Source: Streptococcus sp. HPH0090 (GTDB taxonomy: Bacteria; Bacillota; Bacilli; Lactobacillales; Streptococcaceae). From it: 64,000 nucleotides of DNA. Where the stretch lies: contig NZ_KE150464.1 of NCBI RefSeq assembly GCF_000411475.1, positions 248,001-312,000 of the forward strand. The letters are read 5' to 3'. The position numbers were made by a program, and so were the translations under genes. The notes beneath the pieces are model-generated. The model saw nothing but the letters and a program-made list of their open reading frames with translations, did no database searches and had not been told where the DNA came from. This document shows, piece by piece, positions 43,838 through 53,514 of the stretch; the stretch's first letter is position 1; each line of letters begins with the position of its first letter.

Positions 43838-45148
43838 ATGAAAGATATTTGGTCATTGATTGATACTAGCAGTAAGGGTGAAATTTTTAAAGATTTTCCG
43901 GATGAGGAACTTCTTGGTTTGTTGAAAGACTATTATTTAGGAAATAAAAAATTAGTAGATTTAATATATATCTATGACCTACAAACTACTCCTTCACTTA
44001 TACGAAAACATTTCCCTAAAATAATGATAGGTGAAAAATGCGAAAAATGTGGCAATGAAAAATATAAAGAGTTACCAACTAAAGCTGGTTTTAAAGATTT
44101 TGTCAAAAATATCGACTCTGATTTACATTTTAATGAACCAAGATGTACTATTTGCGGACATATTCAAGATGATGTAGATTGCTTATGCATGGACTGTAGA
44201 ATTAAGAAACGCGAATTAATTTTGAAATCATTTAGTTTTGAGGAACCTAAAAGACTTGTAAAATTCAAGTTGAAGGAAAGATTAATTCTAGCCGTAATTT
44301 TACAAGGATTAAAAATTAGTAACGGAAGTTCTGACTGTAGATACGAGTCTCAAATATTTCCACAGCTTTTCTTTGAAGATGATTACATAGAAGAAATTCG
44401 TTATCTTTGCAAAAATAATATTTTAGTTGTTTCACCATCAAGTTCTATTGAAGCTTTTGTTAAACCGTCAGAGTCACTAAGTTATCCAAATGAATTTTAC
44501 ATACGTAAGGTGAGTTATTCGTTAAAAAATTTAGAACTTATGTTTGGAAGTGATGAAAATTGGTTTGAAGATCTTAAGTTTCCTCATAACTTATCTTATT
44601 CTTTAGAAGAAAAACAAGAATTATGGAAGTATATCGTTACTAATGAATTACTCAAACTATTCAATTATCAGTTTCAAAATTATAATTTTCATTATAAATG
44701 GGATAAAGAAGGTTGTGAGAAGCAAATTGATGCTATCAAAACAGAAATTCGAACTTTACTTGTCAAAAATAGGTATACACCCGCACAAATATATGCAATT
44801 TTATGGATAGGTATTAGACAAAGTATTGCAAATAGAGAAAAAATTAAGGCGAAAGGATATCCACTTCATCATAAAAATGATGATGTACAATTTGTTATTT
44901 CCTATGGAATTCATAATTTTTTAAAGTATAACACAGAGATTAAGGAATTTGAGTTCCCAACATCAGGGGAAGTATCTGTAGTCACAAGAATATTTTTTGA
45001 ACAAATATTAAAGCAACAAAATTGGTTCTATACAAAATATCCTGATAATATAGAAGATATAAATCTAGATAAGTTTTTATCTGAATTATCTGATGAGAAA
45101 AAACAGGAACTAAAAAAAAGAATAAATAGTGAAGAAAACGAAGAATAA
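43838..45148 (+). CDS. Orphan AT-rich gene between parE and parC, zinc-ribbon-like N-terminus, function unknown
   Basis: A 436-residue protein I cannot assign to a family. Residues about 20-60 (FPDEELLGLLKDYYLG…) look helical and could form a helix-turn-helix. A cysteine cluster follows: C68-x2-C71, C103-x2-C106, and C115, C117, C120, consistent with a zinc ribbon plus an extra CxxC. The remainder is mostly α-helical, Lys/Glu/Asn/Ile-rich and soluble; no Walker, nuclease or transmembrane motif is evident. Base composition is clearly more AT-rich than parE and parC. SD GAGGT is 8 nt from the ATG. It is same-stranded as its neighbours. The parE-parC interval is known to vary in viridans streptococci, so horizontal acquisition is likely. 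Confidence 0.8.
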   Translation: MKDIWSLIDTSSKGEIFKDFPDEELLGLLKDYYLGNKKLVDLIYIYDLQTTPSLIRKHFPKIMIGEKCEKCGNEKYKELPTKAGFKDFVKNIDSDLHFNEPRCTICGHIQDDVDCLCMDCRIKKRELILKSFSFEEPKRLVKFKLKERLILAVILQGLKISNGSSDCRYESQIFPQLFFEDDYIEEIRYLCKNNILVVSPSSSIEAFVKPSESLSYPNEFYIRKVSYSLKNLELMFGSDENWFEDLKFPHNLSYSLEEKQELWKYIVTNELLKLFNYQFQNYNFHYKWDKEGCEKQIDAIKTEIRTLLVKNRYTPAQIYAILWIGIRQSIANREKIKAKGYPLHHKNDDVQFVISYGIHNFLKYNTEIKEFEFPTSGEVSVVTRIFFEQILKQQNWFYTKYPDNIEDINLDKFLSELSDEKKQELKKRINSEENEE

Positions 45149-45459
45149 TATTTTCTTAAACTATGAATAATTTCTTGTAGAATAGAGTAAATTAATGAGT
45201 TAGATTCAGTATGCTGAAAAGAGACTTCCCATCGTTAACTAAATAAAGTATATAATTTAAAATTTTTAAACTACAGAAAGGATAGTTTAGTTATATAAAA
45301 TAACGGAACACTTTCGTCTATAAAAAACTACTCTATATTCTTTGAAAGGAGTTGAACACGCCCTAAATACTGTGTGAAAAAGATAAATTCTCTTGAGAGC
45401 ATCGCTCCCTGCAAGAATTTCCTGTTTTCAATTTGTATTTTACGGGCTTTGTATCCTAT
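45149..45459. other. 311-bp region between the orphan gene and parC
   Basis: AT-rich, without a credible gene. It contains a weak promoter (TTAAAC 45156, TAGAAT 45178-45183) and, at its 3' end, an SD-like AAAGGAG (about 45345-45351) followed by the structured parC leader. Confidence 0.7.
45360..45459 (+). ncRNA. Structured cis-acting leader upstream of parC (copy B of a shared element)
   Basis: Helices: P1 45360-45363/45444-45447 (GCCC/GGGC), P2 45365-45370/45435-45440 (AAATAC/GTATTT), P3 45376-45380/45425-45429 (GAAAA/TTTTC), P4 45385-45390/45415-45420 (AAATTC/GAATTT), P5 45397-45400/45404-45407 (GAGC, loop ATC, GCTC). Relative to the deoD copy several pairs change on both sides while pairing is kept. 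The linker TTTGTATCCTAT joins it to ATG 45460; there is no SD in the linker, and AAAGGAG lies 8 nt 5' of P1. Confidence 0.7.
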
Positions 45460-47940
45460 ATGAGTAATATCCAAAACATGTCCCTTGAGGACATCATGGG
45501 AGAGCGCTTTGGGCGCTACTCCAAATACATCATTCAAGACCGGGCTTTGCCAGACATTCGTGATGGCTTGAAGCCGGTTCAGCGTCGTATTCTTTATTCG
45601 ATGAATAAGGATGGTAATACTTTTGACAAGAGTTACCGTAAATCAGCCAAGTCTGTCGGGAACATCATGGGTAATTTCCACCCACACGGAGATTCTTCTA
45701 TCTATGATGCCATGGTTCGTATGTCTCAGGACTGGAAGAACCGTGAGATTCTAGTTGAAATGCACGGGAACAATGGTTCTATGGACGGAGATCCACCTGC
45801 GGCTATGCGTTATACCGAGGCACGTTTGTCTGAAATTGCAGGTTATCTCCTACAAGATATCGATAAAAAGACAGTTCCTTTTGCTTGGAACTTTGACGAT
45901 ACCGAAAAAGAGCCAACTGTCTTGCCAGCGGCTTTTCCAAACCTTTTGGTCAATGGTTCAACCGGGATTTCAGCTGGTTATGCCACAGATATTCCACCGC
46001 ATAATTTGGCTGAGGTCATTGATGCGACAGTCTACATGATTGATCATCCGACTGCCAAGGTAGATAAGTTGATGGAATTCTTGCCGGGACCAGATTTCCC
46101 CACAGGTGCCATTATCCAAGGCCGTGACGAAATCAAAAAGGCCTATGAAACTGGTAAAGGGCGCGTGGTTGTTCGTTCTAAGACGGAAATTGAGAAGCTT
46201 AAAGGTGGTAAGGAACAAATCGTTATCACTGAGATTCCTTATGAAATCAATAAGGCTAACTTGGTCAAGAAAATCGATGAAGTCCGTGTTAATAATAAAG
46301 TGGCAGGTATCGCTGAGGTTCGTGATGAGTCTGACCGTGATGGTCTTCGCATCGCTATCGAACTCAAAAAAGATGCGAACACGGAACTTGTTCTCAACTA
46401 CCTTTTCAAATACACTGACTTGCAAATCAACTACAACTTCAACATGGTTGCGATTGACAATTTCACGCCTCGCCAGGTTGGAATTGTACCAATCTTGTCT
46501 AGTTATATCGCCCACCGTCGTGAAGTTATCTTGGCGCGTTCTCGCTTTGACAAGGAAAAGGCTGAAAACCGTCTCCATATCGTGGAAGGTTTGATTCGCG
46601 TTATCTCGATTTTGGATGAAGTCATTGCCCTTATCCGTGCTTCTGAGAATAAGGCTGATGCAAAGGAAAACCTCAAGGTCAGCTATGAATTTACCGAAGA
46701 ACAGGCTGAAGCTATCGTTACCTTGCAACTTTATCGTTTAACGAATACAGACGTAGTTGTCTTGCAGGAAGAAGAAGCAGAACTTCGTGAGAAGATTGCT
46801 ATGCTTGCGGCTATCATCGGTGACGAACGAACTATGTACAATCTCATGAAGAAAGAACTCCGTGAGGTCAAGAAGAAATTTGCGACTCCGCGCTTGAGTA
46901 CTTTAGAAGATACAGCAAAAGTCATCGAGATTGATACAGCTAGTCTAATCGCTGAAGAAGATACTTACGTCAGCGTGACGAAGGCAGGTTACATCAAGCG
47001 TACTAGTCCTCGTTCTTTCGCAGCTTCTACCTTAGAAGAAATTGGGAAACGGGATGACGACCGCTTGTTATTTGTACAATCAGTTAAAACCACTCAACAT
47101 CTATTAATCTTTACAACGCTTGGGAATGTTATTTACCGCCCTGTCCATGAGTTAGCAGATATTCGTTGGAAGGATATCGGGGAGCACTTGAGCCAAACAA
47201 TTACAAACTTTGAAACCAATGAAGAAGTGCTCTATGTTGAAGTTGTGGATCAGTTTGAGGATGCGACAACCTACTTTGCAGCGACTCGCCTTGGACAAAT
47301 CAAACGTGTAGAACGTAAAGAATTTTCTCCATGGAGAACCTACCGTTCTAAATCTGTTAAGTTCGCTAAGTTGAAAGACGATAGTGACCAGATTGTAGCA
47401 GTAGCACCAATCAAGCTAGATGATGTCCTATTAATCAGTAAAAATGGCTATGCTCTTCGCTTTAATATCGAAGAGGTTCCAGTTGTTGGAGCCAAGGCTG
47501 CAGGTGTCAAAGCTATGAATCTGAAAGCAGATGATGAGCTTCAAGCTGCCTTTATCTGCAATACTTCATCCTTCTATCTGTTAACGCAACGTGGAAGCTT
47601 GAAACGTGTATCAACAGAGGAAATTCCAGCGACTAGTCGTGCTAAGCGAGGTCTTCAAGTTTTGAGAGAATTGAAGAGTAAACCACATCGCGTCTTCTTG
47701 GCCGGTGCTGTCTTAGAACAAGGATTTATCGGAGATCTCTTCAGTACAGAAGTAGAAGATGGCGAACAAACTCTTGTTATCCAATCAAATAATGGAACGA
47801 TTTACGAAGCAATTCTGCAAGATTTGAATCTATCAGAGCGCACAAGTAATGGAAGCTTTATCTCAGATACTATTTCAGACGAGGAAGTTTTCGATGCCTA
47901 TCTCAAAGAAGTCTTTAAAGAAGAAAAAGATAATTCATAA
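45460..47940 (+). CDS. parC: DNA topoisomerase IV subunit A
   Basis: An 826-residue breakage-reunion subunit of topoisomerase IV. The quinolone-resistance region HPHGDSSIYDAMVRM has Ser79 and Asp83, the susceptible residues; position 52 is Gly and 91 is Asp, which I associate with viridans streptococci. The catalytic Tyr lies in AAMRYTEARLSE (about 118) and six-bladed C-terminal repeats include KRTSPRSF and GYALRFN. ATG 45460 (MSNIQNMSLEDIMG) gives the normal protein; a longer frame upstream runs through the leader structure. No SD at the start. A terminator follows. Confidence 0.96.
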   Translation: MSNIQNMSLEDIMGERFGRYSKYIIQDRALPDIRDGLKPVQRRILYSMNKDGNTFDKSYRKSAKSVGNIMGNFHPHGDSSIYDAMVRMSQDWKNREILVEMHGNNGSMDGDPPAAMRYTEARLSEIAGYLLQDIDKKTVPFAWNFDDTEKEPTVLPAAFPNLLVNGSTGISAGYATDIPPHNLAEVIDATVYMIDHPTAKVDKLMEFLPGPDFPTGAIIQGRDEIKKAYETGKGRVVVRSKTEIEKLKGGKEQIVITEIPYEINKANLVKKIDEVRVNNKVAGIAEVRDESDRDGLRIAIELKKDANTELVLNYLFKYTDLQINYNFNMVAIDNFTPRQVGIVPILSSYIAHRREVILARSRFDKEKAENRLHIVEGLIRVISILDEVIALIRASENKADAKENLKVSYEFTEEQAEAIVTLQLYRLTNTDVVVLQEEEAELREKIAMLAAIIGDERTMYNLMKKELREVKKKFATPRLSTLEDTAKVIEIDTASLIAEEDTYVSVTKAGYIKRTSPRSFAASTLEEIGKRDDDRLLFVQSVKTTQHLLIFTTLGNVIYRPVHELADIRWKDIGEHLSQTITNFETNEEVLYVEVVDQFEDATTYFAATRLGQIKRVERKEFSPWRTYRSKSVKFAKLKDDSDQIVAVAPIKLDDVLLISKNGYALRFNIEEVPVVGAKAAGVKAMNLKADDELQAAFICNTSSFYLLTQRGSLKRVSTEEIPATSRAKRGLQVLRELKSKPHRVFLAGAVLEQGFIGDLFSTEVEDGEQTLVIQSNNGTIYEAILQDLNLSERTSNGSFISDTISDEEVFDAYLKEVFKEEKDNS

Positions 47941-47942
47941 GA

Positions 47943-47970
47943 AAATCAGTCCTAGTGACTGATTTTTTAT
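47943..47970 (+). terminator. parC terminator
   Basis: AAATCAGTC, loop CTAGT and GACTGATTT followed by T's. Confidence 0.88.
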
Positions 47971-48002
47971 AAATAAAATTTTCAGAAAATTACAAATAAT
48001 AC

Positions 48003-48030
48003 TTGAATTTTTAGGAGAATAGTGTAGAAT
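48003..48030 (+). promoter_or_regulatory. ilvE promoter
   Basis: TTGAAT (48003-48008), 16 nt and TAGAAT (48025-48030), 36 nt before the start codon. Confidence 0.65.
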
Positions 48031-48066
48031 AGAACACAAAGCCTGATTAGAATAAAGGAGATTGTC

Positions 48067-49089
48067 ATGACAGTTACGATTGATTGGGAAAATCTCGGTT
48101 TTTCCTATATGAAACTACCTTATCGTTATATCGCTTATTTTAAAGATGGACAATGGACACAGGGGGAATTAACAGAAGATGCAACCTTGCATATTTCAGA
48201 ATCATCTCCAAGTCTTCACTATGGACAGCAAGCATTTGAAGGATTGAAAGCCTATCGTACAAAGGATGGTAGCGTACAACTCTTCCGTCCAGATGAAAAT
48301 GCTAAACGTCTACAACGTACTTGTGATCGTCTTTTGATGCCTCAAGTTCCAACAGAAATGTTTGTAGAAGCATGTAAAGCAGTTGTTCGTGCCAATGAAG
48401 AATACGTACCGCCTTATGGAACAGGTGGAACCCTTTACCTCCGTCCACTTTTGATTGGTGTCGGAGATATCATCGGGGTAAAACCAGCCGAGGAGTATAT
48501 TTTCACTATCTTTGCTATGCCAGTTGGAAATTACTTTAAGGGTGGTTTGGTTCCAACAAACTTCTTGATTCAAGATGAGTATGATCGTGCTGCACCAAAT
48601 GGAACTGGAGCTGCCAAGGTCGGTGGGAACTATGCAGCTAGTCTTTTACCAGGAAAAATGGCTAAATCCCGTCATTTCTCAGATGTTATTTATCTTGACC
48701 CATCAACCCACACCAAGATTGAAGAAGTCGGTTCAGCAAACTTCTTTGGGATTACAGCTGACAACGAGTTCGTAACGCCACTGAGTCCATCAATCTTGCC
48801 ATCCATTACCAAGTACTCATTGCTTTACTTGGCAGAGCATCGTTTAGGCTTGAAGCCTGTTGAGGGAGATGTACCAATTGACAGCCTTGATCGATTTGTA
48901 GAAGCAGGTGCCTGTGGAACAGCAGCAGTAATTTCGCCAATTGGGGGAATCCAACACGGTGATGATTTCCATGTTTTCTACAGTGAAACAGAGGTTGGTC
49001 CAGTGACTCGTAAACTATACGATGAATTGACAGGTATCCAATTTGGTGACATTGAAGCACCAGAAGGCTGGATTGTAAAAGTAGATTAA
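48067..49089 (+). CDS. ilvE: Branched-chain amino-acid aminotransferase
   Basis: A 340-residue fold-type IV PLP enzyme transaminating Leu, Ile and Val. The PLP Lys lies in GAAKVGGNYAASL (about residue 182-194), with FEGLKAYRTKDG near 60 and EVGSANFFGI near 220 as further signatures. SD AAAGGAGATTGTC. Conserved position after parC in this group. oppA-like gene follows by 21 nt and may be co-transcribed. Confidence 0.96.
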   Translation: MTVTIDWENLGFSYMKLPYRYIAYFKDGQWTQGELTEDATLHISESSPSLHYGQQAFEGLKAYRTKDGSVQLFRPDENAKRLQRTCDRLLMPQVPTEMFVEACKAVVRANEEYVPPYGTGGTLYLRPLLIGVGDIIGVKPAEEYIFTIFAMPVGNYFKGGLVPTNFLIQDEYDRAAPNGTGAAKVGGNYAASLLPGKMAKSRHFSDVIYLDPSTHTKIEEVGSANFFGITADNEFVTPLSPSILPSITKYSLLYLAEHRLGLKPVEGDVPIDSLDRFVEAGACGTAAVISPIGGIQHGDDFHVFYSETEVGPVTRKLYDELTGIQFGDIEAPEGWIVKVD

Positions 49090-49110
49090 ACATTATTAAA
49101 GGAGATCTTT

Positions 49111-51078
49111 ATGAAAACGAAAAAATGGATGTTAACAGCAGGAGTTGTCCTGAGTACAGCAGTTCTTCTTGTGGCTTGTGGGAAAGCTGACAAGGAAGCA
49201 GACGCACCTACTACCTTCTCTTACGTCTATGGAGTAGACCCATCATCTTTGGACTACAGTATTGCAACTCGTACTTCAACAACGGATATTATTGGTAACG
49301 TTGTTGATGGATTGTTGGAAAACGATGAATATGGAAATTTGGTTCCTTCACTAGCAGAAGACTGGAGTGTCTCACAAGACGGTTTGACTTATACTTATAA
49401 ACTTCGTAAAGGGGTTAAATGGTACACGTCAGAAGGTGAAGAATACGCTGAAGTAACTGCGCATGACTTTGTTACTGGACTAAAACACGTAGCAGATGGT
49501 AAATCAGACGGTGTCACTCTTATTCAAAACTCCATTAAGGGCTTGAATGAATATATGACTGGTGAGACTAATGACTTCTCTACAGTTGGGGTTAAGGCAT
49601 TGGATGACTACACAGTCCAGTATACTCTTAATGCACCTGAAAGTTTCTGGAATTCGAAAGTAACTTCAGCAACTATGTTGCCGGTAAACGAGGAATTCCT
49701 CAAAGCTTCAGGCAAGAACTACGGAGCAGTAAGTCCATCTGGTATTCTTTATAACGGTCCGTATATCCTGAAGACATTGACTTCAAAATCTTTAATCGAA
49801 TACGAAAAGAACCCAAATTATTGGGATAAAGAGAAGGTTAAAATTGAGAAAGTAAAATTGACCTACTATGATGGTTCAGACCAAGAATCATTAATCCGTA
49901 GCTTCTCTTCAGGTGTTTATACAACAGCTCGTATCTTCCCAAGTAGCTCAAACTTTGCTTCTACATTGGAACAATACGGAGATAAAATTACATACAGTCC
50001 ACAGGATTCAACTAGTTATTACTTTACCTTTAACGTAAACCGTCAATCTTACAATAAGACTGCGAAAACAAGTGAAGAACAGAAAACTTCTACAAAAGAA
50101 GCGATGTTGAACAAGGACTTCCGTCAAGCAATCAACTTTGCTTTCAACCGTCATTCATATGCTGCACAGCTCAATGGTGAAGATGGTGCGGACAAGATTA
50201 TTCGTAACAGTCTAGTTCCAGATAACTTTGTACAATCTGGTGGTAAAAACTTTGGTGACATCGCTCAAGCAGAATTGGTCAACTATGGAGACCAATGGAA
50301 AGGCGTTGAGCTTGTAGACGGAAAAGATACCATCTACAATCCAGACAAAGCCAAAGCTTTATTCGAAAAAGCTAAGAAAGAATTGGAAACAAAAGGTGTA
50401 ACCTTCCCAATTCATTTGGATGTTCCAGTTGAACAGACAGATACAATTGCCGTTCAACAAAGCAATTCCTTCAAACAATCAATCGAGTCAACTCTTGGTT
50501 CTGAAAATGTCGTGATCGATGTTCTTCAAATGACCGATAACGAAAAGGAAAGTATTACATCGCAGGCGCGTGTTCCAGCTCAAAAAGACTATGACTTGAA
50601 CAGTACTGGATGGGCTCCAAGTTACCAAGATCCAGCAAGTTATCTCAATATCATGGATCCTAAGACAGGTTCTGCTATGAAACACCTTGGTATTACGAAA
50701 GGTAAAGACAAGGAAGTAGTAGCTCAACTTGGTCTGGACGAATATAAGAAACTCTTGGATGATGCAGTTTCAGAAACAAACGATTTGGACAAGAGATATG
50801 AAAAATATGCTAAGGCTCAAGCATGGCTCACTGATAGTTCTCTCTTGATGCCAACAGCTTCATCAGGTGGCTCACCAGTTGTCAGCAACGTCGTTCCATT
50901 CTCTAAACCATACTCACAAGTAGGTATTAAGGGTGATCCATATATCTTCAAGGGAATGAAATTGCAAAAAGAAATTGTATCTGCTAAAGAATATCAAGCA
51001 GCTCTTGAAAAATGGCAAAAAGAAAAATTGGAATCAAACAGTAAATATCAAAAAGAACTAGAAAGTCATGTCAAATAA
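49111..51078 (+). CDS. Oligopeptide-binding lipoprotein (AmiA/AliA/AliB family)
   Basis: A 655-residue family 5 extracellular solute-binding lipoprotein. The signal peptide ends LLVAC with Cys23, followed by the mature domain with YVYGVDPSSLDYS and the VKWYTSEGEE and LNKDFRQAINFAFNR signatures. No oligopeptide permease genes are adjacent, so it must work with the Ami permease encoded elsewhere, as AliA and AliB do. Which peptide it binds is unknown. SD AAAGGAGATC. Confidence 0.93.
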   Translation: MKTKKWMLTAGVVLSTAVLLVACGKADKEADAPTTFSYVYGVDPSSLDYSIATRTSTTDIIGNVVDGLLENDEYGNLVPSLAEDWSVSQDGLTYTYKLRKGVKWYTSEGEEYAEVTAHDFVTGLKHVADGKSDGVTLIQNSIKGLNEYMTGETNDFSTVGVKALDDYTVQYTLNAPESFWNSKVTSATMLPVNEEFLKASGKNYGAVSPSGILYNGPYILKTLTSKSLIEYEKNPNYWDKEKVKIEKVKLTYYDGSDQESLIRSFSSGVYTTARIFPSSSNFASTLEQYGDKITYSPQDSTSYYFTFNVNRQSYNKTAKTSEEQKTSTKEAMLNKDFRQAINFAFNRHSYAAQLNGEDGADKIIRNSLVPDNFVQSGGKNFGDIAQAELVNYGDQWKGVELVDGKDTIYNPDKAKALFEKAKKELETKGVTFPIHLDVPVEQTDTIAVQQSNSFKQSIESTLGSENVVIDVLQMTDNEKESITSQARVPAQKDYDLNSTGWAPSYQDPASYLNIMDPKTGSAMKHLGITKGKDKEVVAQLGLDEYKKLLDDAVSETNDLDKRYEKYAKAQAWLTDSSLLMPTASSGGSPVVSNVVPFSKPYSQVGIKGDPYIFKGMKLQKEIVSAKEYQAALEKWQKEKLESNSKYQKELESHVK

Positions 51079-51112
51079 AACAGACTAGTATTTTTGGAAT
51101 AAAGGGGCCTAT

Positions 51113-51802
51113 ATGGAATGGATTAAACTAATAGGGATAGTTATTATTGTGGTTGGTTTTAGCTATAAATTAGATACCATCGCAACGGTAGTCTTAGCTA
51201 GTTTAGTTACAGCTCTAGTTTCTGGAGTTTCTCTTGTTGAGTTCTTGGAAATTTTAGGAAGAGAATTTAGCAATCAACGAGTTCTTACGATTTTTATGGT
51301 AACCTTGCCCTTGGTTGGTTTATCTGAAACTTTTGGACTCAAGCAACGTTCAATTGACTTGATTCAAAAGATTAAAGGACTGACCGTAGGAAGTTTTTAT
51401 ACCGTTTATTTCTTTTTTCGGGAACTTGACAGTTTCTTTGCCATTCGTATCGGAGGGCAGCCGCAGTTTGTAAGGCCTCTGGTTCAACCCATGGGACAAG
51501 CAGCGGCAGAGTTACAATTAGGTAGAAAATTAACGGAGCAGGAGAGCGAAGCGCTAAAAGCGCGTGCAGCAGCAAATGATAATTTTGCAAATTTCTTTGC
51601 TCAGAATACTTTCGTTGGTGCAGGTGGTGTCCTCTTAGTTGGGGGCACTCTGGACCAATTAGGTTACGAAAGTAATTATGCAGGAATCGCTTCGGCTTCT
51701 CTTATTGTTGCAGGAGTTGCCCTGCTTGTGGTAGGGATTTACAATTACTTATTTGATAGAAAACTGCTAGCGAATAAGCTTAGTAAAGGAAAAGATGAAT
51801 GA
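51113..51802 (+). CDS. DUF969 family membrane protein
   Basis: A 229-residue protein with about five hydrophobic segments, of the DUF969 family. The conserved centre FRELDSFFAIRIGGQPQFV (about residues 103-121) and FFAQNTFVGAGGVLL are recognisable. It nearly always pairs with DUF979, and the two are thought to form a transporter; the link to pcp suggests pyroglutamyl peptides or similar, which is inference. SD AAAGGGG; overlaps the next gene by 4 nt. Confidence 0.9.
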   Translation: MEWIKLIGIVIIVVGFSYKLDTIATVVLASLVTALVSGVSLVEFLEILGREFSNQRVLTIFMVTLPLVGLSETFGLKQRSIDLIQKIKGLTVGSFYTVYFFFRELDSFFAIRIGGQPQFVRPLVQPMGQAAAELQLGRKLTEQESEALKARAAANDNFANFFAQNTFVGAGGVLLVGGTLDQLGYESNYAGIASASLIVAGVALLVVGIYNYLFDRKLLANKLSKGKDE

Positions 51803-52722
51803 ACAATCTAGCAAGACAGTTATTAGAGTTAACCTATATTGTGATTGGTTGTCAATTTCTTCATACGGCCTACTGTAGCTATAAAGACAAAACAAACCCA
51901 GTTCGATATGGAACAGCTGGGTTTTGGGCTTTATTGGGAATCAGTTTTATTGGTGGTTCCTATCTACCATCTATCTGTATTGGAATTATCGTAGTGCTCT
52001 TAGCCCTACTAACACTCTTTAAACAGGTTCGTATCGGAACCTTACCGTCTCTGGATGAAGTCAAGGCAAACTTTGAAGCTAAACGGTTGAAGAATAAAAT
52101 TTTTATTCCGGTCATGCTGATGGCTTTGATTGCTTTAGTATTAGCAAAAATGATCCCAGAGTTTAGTAAGATTGCTATCAGTCTTGCAGCATTTTTAGCA
52201 ACCATTTCTCTTTTATTGATTACTAAGAGTTCTCCTAAAAGCTTATTATCAGAAAATAATCGCATGGTTCAGCAAGTCTCAACTAGTGGGATTGTTCCCC
52301 AACTTTTAGGAGCTTTGGGGGCTATTTTTACTGTAGCTGGAGTTGGAGATTTAATGTCACATCTGATAAGTGGTTTTGTGCCTTCGGGGAGTCGGTTGAT
52401 GGGTGTAGTGGCTTATGTGTTGGGAATGGTTCTATTTTCAATGATTATGGGAAATGCCTTTGCGGCCTTTACTGTCATTACTGCTGGAATTGGTGTTCCC
52501 TTTGTATTTTCCTTGGGAGCAGATCCAATCGTGGCGGGTGCTCTTGCTATGACAGCAGGTTGTTGTGGGACTCTATTAACCCCAATGGCTGCCAATTTCA
52601 ATACTCTACCTGTAGCCCTTTTGGATATGAAAGATCCAAATGGCGTTATCAAAGCACAAGTAGGAGTAGCTATTGTCATGATTGTCATACATGTATTTCT
52701 GATGTACTTTTTGGCATTTTAG
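51799..52722 (+). CDS. DUF979 family membrane protein
   Basis: A 307-residue polytopic membrane protein (about nine helices) of the DUF979 family, partner of DUF969. [20 protein letters not shown] (about residues 215-234) and [17 protein letters not shown] (about 252-268) are its hallmark segments. Overlaps DUF969 by 4 nt and is followed by pcp after 13 nt, giving a three-gene operon. Confidence 0.9.
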   Translation: MNNLARQLLELTYIVIGCQFLHTAYCSYKDKTNPVRYGTAGFWALLGISFIGGSYLPSICIGIIVVLLALLTLFKQVRIGTLPSLDEVKANFEAKRLKNKIFIPVMLMALIALVLAKMIPEFSKIAISLAAFLATISLLLITKSSPKSLLSENNRMVQQVSTSGIVPQLLGALGAIFTVAGVGDLMSHLISGFVPSGSRLMGVVAYVLGMVLFSMIMGNAFAAFTVITAGIGVPFVFSLGADPIVAGALAMTAGCCGTLLTPMAANFNTLPVALLDMKDPNGVIKAQVGVAIVMIVIHVFLMYFLAF

Positions 52723-52735
52723 TAAAGGAAATAAA

Positions 52736-53380
52736 ATGAAAATATTAGTTACAGGATTTGATCCTTTTGGTGGTGAAAAGGTCAATCCAGCTCTAGAAGC
52801 AGTTAAATCATTACCGTCTGAAATCAATGGTGCAGAGCTTCATTGGGTAGAAATCCCAACAGTCTTTTATAAATCAGCAGAGGTTTTAGAAGCAGAAATA
52901 AATCGATACCAGCCAGATGTTGTGCTTTGCATTGGACAAGCAGGAGGAAGAGCGAGTTTAACTCCTGAGAGAGTTGCTATTAATCAAGATGATGCTAGAA
53001 TTCCAGATAACCAAGGAAATCAACCGATTGACACTCCAATTCGCCTTGATGGAGAAGCCGCCTATTTTAGCACACTCCCTATCAAAGCAATGGTACAAGC
53101 CATAAAAGAAGAAGGGCTACCTGCTTCAGTATCCAATACAGCTGGAACCTTTGTTTGCAATCATCTGATGTATCAGGTTCTCTACTTAGCGGATAAGAAA
53201 TTTCCCAATATGAGAGCAGGATTTATGCATATTCCCTATATGACAGAACAAGTGGTAAATAAGCCTAATACTGCATCCATGTGCTTAAGAGATATTGTCC
53301 GAGGCATCGAAGCTGCTATTGGTGCTATCGTGGACCATAAAGATAAAGATTTGAAGTTGGTCGGAGGGACGACTCACTAA
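52736..53380 (+). CDS. pcp: Pyroglutamyl-peptidase I
   Basis: A 214-residue cysteine peptidase (C15) removing N-terminal pyroglutamate. The triad is visible: Glu in [17 protein letters not shown] (about residue 80), Cys in [14 protein letters not shown] (about 143) and His in AGFMHIPYM (about 167). The start [19 protein letters not shown] is typical. It ends an operon with DUF969 and DUF979, whose products may import its peptide substrates. Confidence 0.96.
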   Translation: MKILVTGFDPFGGEKVNPALEAVKSLPSEINGAELHWVEIPTVFYKSAEVLEAEINRYQPDVVLCIGQAGGRASLTPERVAINQDDARIPDNQGNQPIDTPIRLDGEAAYFSTLPIKAMVQAIKEEGLPASVSNTAGTFVCNHLMYQVLYLADKKFPNMRAGFMHIPYMTEQVVNKPNTASMCLRDIVRGIEAAIGAIVDHKDKDLKLVGGTTH

Positions 53381-53422
53381 TGATTCAATTTTCAAATTAA
53401 AAAATTTTCTATTTTATTCCTT

Positions 53423-53462
53423 AAACTCTCTGTCAAGATAAGCATGACAGAGAGTTTTTTCT
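53423..53462 (+). terminator. pcp operon terminator
   Basis: AAACTCTCTGTCA and TGACAGAGAGTTT form a 13-bp stem followed by T's. Confidence 0.9.
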
Positions 53463-53490
53463 TGCTAGATTAGGGAATTTCTTGTAAAAT
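53462..53490 (+). promoter_or_regulatory. DUF2969 gene promoter
   Basis: TTGCTA (53462-53467), 17 nt and TAAAAT (53485-53490), 24 nt before the start codon. Confidence 0.7.
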
Positions 53491-53514
53491 AGAAAAAGTG
53501 AAAAGAGGTATGGT

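Noticed and set aside
43838..45148. The parE-parC orphan gene as a transposase
   Set aside because: Helix-turn-helix and zinc-like cysteines are suggestive, but no DDE, DEDD or HUH catalytic pattern, terminal inverted repeats or target duplications could be identified.
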